This document shows, one piece after another, positions 57,691-64,000 of a DNA stretch of 64,000 bases. A program made the translations under genes and the position numbers. Under the pieces are notes generated by a model. That model had not been told where the DNA came from. It made no database searches and was given only the letters and a program-made list of their open reading frames with translations. Where the stretch lies: positions 40,670,944-40,734,943 of the forward strand of contig OZ026530.1 of the NCBI GenBank assembly GCA_964019695.1, given 5' to 3'. Source of the DNA: Loripinus fragilis (taxonomy: Eukaryota; Mollusca; Bivalvia; Lucinida; Lucinidae). Every line of letters begins with the position of its first letter. The stretch's first letter is position 1.

Positions 57691-57897
57691 TTTGTTTTTG
57701 AAACATCTATTGATATTTTGAATGGCTACTTGCTATCTTGTTGAGTTTATTTAGTTTTACTAAGCCTTCTTCTAAAAGGTTCCTTTTTTATAATTCATTT
57801 TTTGCACATAGTAATTCTACATTTACAGCATGATCACTAGCTTCACAGGAAGTCAACTACATGCATTTGTAATTAGAGATTATCTCATAGCGATTGG

Positions 57898-57993
57898 TTA
57901 TCGCCCAAAATATCAACCCGATACCCCATTATCAGCCCCAGAGCTTTAGCTTGAGGGCTGATAATGGTCGAGGGTTGATACTGAGAGCGATAA
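57898..57993. repeat. 96-bp foldback repeat
   Basis: TTATCGC / GCGATAA, TATCAACCC / GGGTTGATA and CATTATCAGCCC / GGGCTGATAATG pair toward an AGCTTTAGCT centre. Confidence 0.85.
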
Positions 57994-58563
57994 TCAAAAA
58001 CTCATATTATAATCTGTTTATCATATATTCCATTTCACTATTTCAACGCGTTTGGCGTTAAAAACTGAAGTAAAACAGTAGAAAGGCGTATTTTTTGCTT
58101 TACGTCACGCCACTTGTTTATATCTGACGTCATCAAATGATCAACGTTACGTTACGTGCGGGGCATGATAACCTCTCTCCGTTCAAAATACACGACTTCC
58201 GGTTATCATCACGGCAAACTGATACCCAGATGGCGGGAAAGAGCTTATCGCATATGCAGACTTTGGGTTATCACGGCAAAACGTGTCTCAAATATGTGAT
58301 AAACATTTTTCTCACATGATTGATTCGTATATGTTTAAAAGTTTTGATATTATATATAAAAGAAGGAAAGAAAAGGGAAAGAGAAGGAAAGAATTAAAAA
58401 TATAGATATTTAAAAAAAAAAACATTCTGTCTGGATATTTCAACAATAACAGTTTTTTGTTTCTTCATGGAGTGCAAGCATTTATGCTGTCATAGCTATT
58501 TGATAGCAAAACTCAACCTAGACCAGTGTGTAATATCTAGTTGACTATATAGCCACTTGTACA
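57994..58563. other. Spacer
   Basis: Nothing recognised apart from GATAACC / GGTTATC words that echo the foldback repeat. Confidence 0.35.
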
Positions 58564-58702
58564 ATATATAGGGGATAGTTAACTGTGTTTCCGTGATATG
58601 AAAAATATTTCACGAAGGAATGGTGGTGATTCTGTAAACAACGAGTCCACAAGACATAATTTTCATTTCACAGGAACACAGTTTACTATTCTCTATATTA
58701 TA
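58564..58702. mobile_element. 139-bp MITE-like inverted repeat
   Basis: GATAGTTAACTGTGTTTCC on the left, the inverse GGAACACAGTTTACTATTC on the right. Confidence 0.7.
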
Positions 58703-59567
58703 TAACCTTCCAATGAAAAAAAACACAAAGAATTAAAACCAAAACCAAAAAGCCCCCCCCCCCCCCTCTACCCGGTGCGTAGTAATCCATTGACATGGAA
58801 ATTACTTGGCCCCGCCTATGTGTCACACTTTTGACTCACTAAAAAATATAAGCAGCTTTGTTGCTAATGTTTTTATACTGTCTCCCTTATATTAGTAGAA
58901 GCAAAAGAAATGTAACCGTCTAGCAAAATCATTGTTCTATATATTGCGGTCGTTTCCCTAACAACGTAATGTTGCAGCTTATAGCCAAGGGAAAGCACTC
59001 TAAAAGCCTGCCGCTGACAAAAACAACATCTTGAGAAATGAGATCCATTTTAGTCATTTTTTTTAGACATTGGTTAGTCTGTTGCTTGCCAGCTCAGACA
59101 GCAATAGCCAGAGAAATTGACTGAAATAAGTTTGTCACACAAAAAGTGGATGTTTTTTCTGAGGCGCAGAGGATCAGATAATTGAACAAGAGCAATGACT
59201 TCAACTTCAGGGAGATACAAAACCCAGCTCAGATGTAAATATTTGGCTGGTGTTTGATCTAGGTATATTGACATCGGATCAGCACTGTCATTTTTTATGT
59301 AGAATGCTGTAAAATCTCCAAAACTCCCAAATTCCTCTAAGCTAGACCAGGATGGATCAAATTATGGTGAGTCGGATTTTCTAGTTCATAATATGTGTAT
59401 TGAAAAAGTAGTTCCAACAAAAATATCAACACTGAGCAGTGGTGATATGAAAAAAACCTATATTATCACAAGTGAGATATTTATCTCCTTAAAGATACTA
59501 AAATTGTCTCACTGCATGAACGAGGGATGTTTTCAGTCTGTTTCTTCGAGTGGTAAATATCCATATA
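58703..59567. other. Spacer with an uncharacterised 96-codon frame
   Basis: The minus-strand frame at 59074-59363 is open after a TAA and reads LEEFGSFGDFTAFYI, then LSWVLYLPEVEVIALVQLSD. I do not recognise it. No splice sites or start context support it as an exon. Confidence 0.3.
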
Positions 59568-60512
59568 CGAGGGTCATCCAATAAGTTCTGACAATGGTCT
59601 CATATCTCAGAAACTGTTATTGTAATCCGAATTCTATTACCCATTGCATGTGGCGGTGGGTGTTGCCTATTCATGTTCGAAATTTGGAGCTTTTATCACG
59701 ACCTGATCTTATGCTATACAAATTTGTAGACAACACTGTGAGAGTCCATGGCCACGAAAAATCACGTTTTTAACTAATTTCTGCTGGGGGTAGAGTTAGA
59801 TAAATATGCAGTATGTTTCTTTGGAAAGTTAAATTAGTGGTTGGTGATGTTGACTGAATACACAATTGACCCATAAAAGCAAATGCCACAATGACATTAA
59901 CCTAGTTGCTAGGCAACTATAGAAAACTAAATTTTTGCCTCACTTTAAGCGTTAATTATAAAAAATAGTACATTTTGAACACTTAATAAAAGCAATTACG
60001 ATCAATTTCCGTTTTAATAGATACATATTTCGATAAATCTGTTCTATAGTCTTCTTAACCTATGGAAAATATTAATTTTCAATAAATGCTATATACCAAA
60101 TATAATACACTATTAGTACAACCCATTTTTAAGTAAAACATTTCTTGCAAAATCGGTGATACGTCATAAGCAAAATCTTGCTAACACCACAGTCGCAAGC
60201 TAAACCATTATCTATGACGTCCAGAATCAACATACATAATGTCTTTATTTATTTATATAAAAAGTTTTAAAGAGGAGTTTGTAATTGTTTAGAAATTTAG
60301 GCATGTATACCGTATATAGTGTCCCGTCCATGACCCTTTACCTTGTGTTCTTTAGTTGCCTAGCAACCATTGCGATTGCAACATGGAAACTATTTGAACA
60401 GGTGATACAATACCCTATATTCTAATTAACATGTGAAGATTATTGAAACACGTCCTAGAGAAATAGGTTTTGTTTTATGGGGTCATTGTCAGGACTTATT
60501 GGATAACCCTCG
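59568..60512. mobile_element. 945-bp mariner-type MITE
   Basis: Inverted ends CGAGGGTCATCCAATAAGT and CGAGGGTTATCCAATAAGT, TA on both sides. The ends resemble mariner TIRs. No transposase is found. It contains GTTGCTAGGCAAC (59905) and its exact inverse GTTGCCTAGCAAC (60355). Confidence 0.88.
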
Positions 60513-60514
60513 TA

Positions 60515-61979
60515 TTGGTGATTTATACCTGCAAAATAAATTGATATTGCTTTATATTCTATGAAATACTGAGGCTGCCATTTTGGTTAAAATCCTCCTT
60601 GATGCTACATTTTCTGGCATTCCATTGACAGAGTCGTTTTGCGTTAACTAATACATAGCGAAAAATTATACGAAAATCATTTGTAACATTTTTTTTCTGG
60701 TCGCTTTGATGTTCATTTGCAAGTATTACAGCCGATTTTAAAATTTCCATATTTAATCTTGTTCATAAAGTAACCCAAAGTACGTCATTTGAAATAAGAA
60801 ACTCACTTAAAAGAATGCCAACTCTGGCTTACACTGAAAGGATCAGACAAAATACCGCATTTCATTGATGCTTGCATTCCGATGCATTATTTGAACATTG
60901 TTACCTGGTTACACGTGTTTACATGTACATAATCCGGCTGGCTAATATCAGACGATAACATTTTTGGAAATGAAAACGGTATACATGTACCACTCAGATG
61001 AGATACCCCTAGATATTGGTTTTAGTTTAACTTGTCTGCTGCCTATGCACTGTGTGTATTGAAACTTCAATACAATCAAAATTGTCCTTTCCTAGTACAA
61101 AGCCACATTTCCGATTTTCAAGAACCGTGCATATTTTAGTGTTACATCCATTGCTATAAACGACGTCAACGTAAGAGGGAGTAACGTTATAAAACCGTTT
61201 GCACGAGAAATCAGTAACTGTCAAAAGTTTGTATCGTTATAGTAGATAAAGGGGAAATGAGTCAGAAAACTATAGATATGTGACTCATGCATGTTAAATG
61301 TTTGTTTTAGAAAATTCAGCACGCCTTTCTACCTTTGTTAAAATGAGTCTTTACAACTCGGAAGAAAATATATGCAGTGTATATTAGTGTGCTTTTTTAA
61401 AAGTCTGAAACTTATTAAATTTGGAAAGATAAAATGATGTTTCATGCACCATTATAATGGCGACGCTTTGATCTTACGTTTGGCATATGACATAAAATCC
61501 TCACGTGTTTGTGGATGGAGTTATGAATGGGTTTTTATTATAAATTACCCCCCTCGTAGTACCCGTTAAGGGTTTCCTGAACAGTGGCAGGGCCAATGCA
61601 TAGATTCATACATATACCTGTTTATTACCCCTGGTCCTATCAAAGGGGTTGATCAGTCGCACACAAGGCGATGCAATCATCTATATACACATAATGAAGG
61701 CATCTATCAGTTCAAGGCTTTAATTCAAAACAATAAGTTTAGTTCACAATTTCTTAAGAATAAGTAAAGTTGGCCGCGATAACAAAATTGTCCAAATGCT
61801 TATAAAACCCAGCAAACAGTGTAAAACCAGACCAGGCGCCGTATTACATTAGGTTTAAATGGGTTAATCATGTACTAGACAGTAGATCTATCAATTTCAG
61901 GTATCAACTGGTAGAAGCGTTTTGGCCATGTTGTTTGTTGTACTACTCGCGATAGCAATGGTGGCATATGGTAAGGCAA
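60515..61979. other. Spacer
   Basis: No recognised gene. Short frames at 60559-60750 and 61027-61224 carry no domain. Confidence 0.35.
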
Positions 61980-62165
61980 TTGAGCTGTGACATGTGGTTT
62001 ACAACAATGTGGTATTTTGACAAGTGTAGACCCTGACGAGCCTGTGCAGCCCCCTTTTAAGCTTAGAAACTCCAAATGCTGTTCTGCTGGTAGCTAAACA
62101 GAATATTCCAGCGACTAGCCGGCAAACGGCTCTGATCAGACTGCACGTATTGTCTGAGCCTTTGC
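61980..62165. repeat. Dispersed repeat, copy 2
   Basis: Homologous to 18606-18790, same orientation. Confidence 0.8.
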
Positions 62166-62327
62166 TGATTGTTAAAAATTTCAAGTCGTGGCTCATATCT
62201 AATTCTTCCATTTGCTCGCAATAAAATTGAAATCAATGTAGCACCTTTATATTTTAATTGGCATGAGATGGCTGTTTTTTTTCTCTCATGCATTTAATGT
62301 TCCACGTAAATCTTGGTATTAATAGAT

Positions 62328-62825
62328 TTTTCGCTTACTGTAAAGGCGGCAACTTTAATATTCATATCTGGACGTGGTTCGGCTATTTCATCTGCTAAAC
62401 AATGGAAAACAGGTTCTATTTATAATTTGGTAAAGAATAAATAAGTTGTTTGGGCCGCGTAAAAGTGCGTGCATTTCATGAAAATCCTAACCGTACACAC
62501 ACTGAACTCACATTTATTAACATTTGAAGCGCATAATCACAAAATGCATCTTTTTATGTCGTCCACTAAAATATTCGAAGCCTCAAAGACAAACAGTGTG
62601 GACCCAGATCAGACTGCTCCTGTAGGAGCAGTCTGATCTGGGTCGGTAATTTACGCCTGTATGCTTATGTTTTATAGACATTTTCAGATGTAGTTATTTT
62701 GCCGGCGTTTAAAGGGCTAAATAATGTGTTTTGCATCTACACTGAGGTAATGGCGCAAGATGATACAGTTACTTTTGAATAAAACCACGCCTCATTTTCA
62801 GCTTTCACCTATGCCTAATAGTAGG
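62328..62825. mobile_element. Repeat H without element T (empty site)
   Basis: 62328-62445 matches 47334-47453 and 62446-62825 matches 50870-51260. They are joined at TAATTTGGTAAAGAATAAAT / AAGTTGTTTGGGCC. Here the whole unit is about 0.5 kb. Confidence 0.85.
62601..62644. repeat. Perfect 20-bp-arm palindrome in repeat H
   Basis: GACCCAGATCAGACTGCTCC, loop TGTA, then the exact inverse. Confidence 0.95.
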
Positions 62826-64000
62826 GTGACTTTCAAGGTTCTGTTGAAGGTGGGGTGGTGACGAAAGTATTACATTGAATGTTATATACCAAAATGTTTG
62901 TCATACCCTGAAGTTTATGAATCTGCCAGGATACAGTGGCTATTGTTGGTGCGGGCTGAGAAATCCACAATGGTGTCCAAGATGGCCGCCAGAAATAAAT
63001 GCAAGGGGTTGTTGTGTAAGATTTTGTGTACTGATTTGATGTATATTTTTTCATCAAATTAATGATATTCATTTTTGTAGTGTATGTTTGGACTTTTTAA
63101 TGATACATTTAAATATGGTTTCAATGTCAAGGTCAAGGTCAAATTCAAGGTCAAATACGAAACATAGCGAAAAATGGCTAATTTCATTATTATCTTTTGC
63201 TATTGTACCAAAGTTTACTTAAATAGGAAGAAGTGTTATATAATAAAGTAAACTAGAATGTTTATGCTTTAAATAAAATAAATAAAAAATAAACACTGTT
63301 GCACTCCCATGGAGATTTTCAAGATGGCGTCTTTAGACTCTTTATCAAAATAATTGAAAAATAGATCTACCATTTAAAAAATGATCTTTTTCATTTTCAT
63401 TTCAAATGTAGCCATTATAGTATTACTTGCTAAATTATTTTAGCAGCATATTTCTGACACCATGATCTTTAAACAACTAACAAGAAATGATGTTTTTTTA
63501 TTGTTACCTGGAAAATCCAAGATGGCGTCCAAAATAGATAGAAAAGTAGACCCATGTAGAAAAATGAAAATGATCCTGAAAAATCTAAATGTGTGAATGT
63601 AGAAAACAAAAAGAATAAAATAAATTACTGTATTTAATATATTTCAGCATTTAATTACTGCAAATTGATCCTCAAATTCTATTATTTTTGTCAAATATTA
63701 TGTCATACAAGTGTTAGCATTAAAAAGTCTGACATCTTTTGGCACTTAACTAAAGTAGGACGTTTGTCTACATGTACATGAAATCCATGTTTCTATTTTC
63801 CTTTCCATTCTGCTTTCTGTCAAGTTCAACTATGACCATAAAGGCAGGTTTCTGGTATGGCAAATAAATCATCAAGGATAAAATCAGATGGGTTTGTCGT
63901 TTACCTTTTGAGTGCCCTATTTGTTGAGTTTTTGTTATCCTAGCATGTCTCTCTGTAAGACCAGTGCTTTCGCAAGGTTGGTCGTGAACCCCTTTAGAAG
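62826..64000. other. Spacer with repeated CAAGATGGCGTC boxes
   Basis: CCAAGATGGCCGCC (about 62982), CAAGATGGCGTC (about 63321) and CCAAGATGGCGTCC (about 63519) lie in diverged repeats, with a GGTCAAGGTCAAATTCAAGG run near 63130. No gene is recognised to the window end. Confidence 0.5.

Overview
This window reads as animal nuclear DNA, most likely from a bivalve mollusc. The class is an inference. It rests on AT-rich sequence, metazoan tandem C2H2 zinc-finger genes, tRNA-derived SINEs with target-site duplications, a reverse-transcriptase family common in molluscs and lancelets, and a transposon ORF with a cysteine-rich tail of a kind I associate with mollusc and cnidarian genomes. There are no bacterial-style operons, no rRNA and no CRISPR. 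Nearly every open frame is a shadow of a repeat. Only two cellular protein genes can be supported, and both encode C2H2 zinc-finger proteins on the minus strand.

Layout. Positions 1-7000 hold zinc-finger gene A and about 5 kb of upstream DNA. The same block recurs at about 25.9-37.6 kb with zinc-finger gene B, so this is a segmental duplication. Copy B is interrupted by a 4.8-kb hAT-type transposon (32132-36925) with a perfect 8-bp target duplication; copy A keeps the empty site. The hAT element itself holds a mariner-type MITE, a tRNA-like SINE head, a 184-bp tandem array and a series of X-box-like palindromes. Positions 7.3-14.5 kb contain a broken reverse-transcriptase element, a 129-bp tandem array and a 4.7-kb non-coding TIR transposon inserted in another repeat. 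Positions 14.5-15.2 kb form a second duplicated block, repeated at 39.5-40.3 kb. Positions 15.3-25.6 kb are tandem arrays (244 bp; CTAT), SINEs and nested MITEs. Positions 41-46.3 kb hold more copies and dispersed 3' ends of the reverse-transcriptase family, in two subfamilies.

The most interesting unit lies at 47.3-51.3 kb. A 3.4-kb element (47454-50867) carries a decayed minus-strand ORF ending in a CRC/TSO1-like cysteine cluster. Its ends are about 158-bp repeats pairing a TGACGTCA box with an ATGGCGGC-type box. It sits inside a smaller TIR repeat, and the uninterrupted version of that repeat is present at 62.3-62.8 kb. The remainder (51.3-64 kb) is SINEs, retroelement tails, long inverted repeats (notably 55257-55836) and MITEs, with no supported gene.

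How it fits together: there is no pathway here. The window records a zinc-finger gene duplication followed by several rounds of nested transposition, and the paralogous empty sites allow the events to be ordered.
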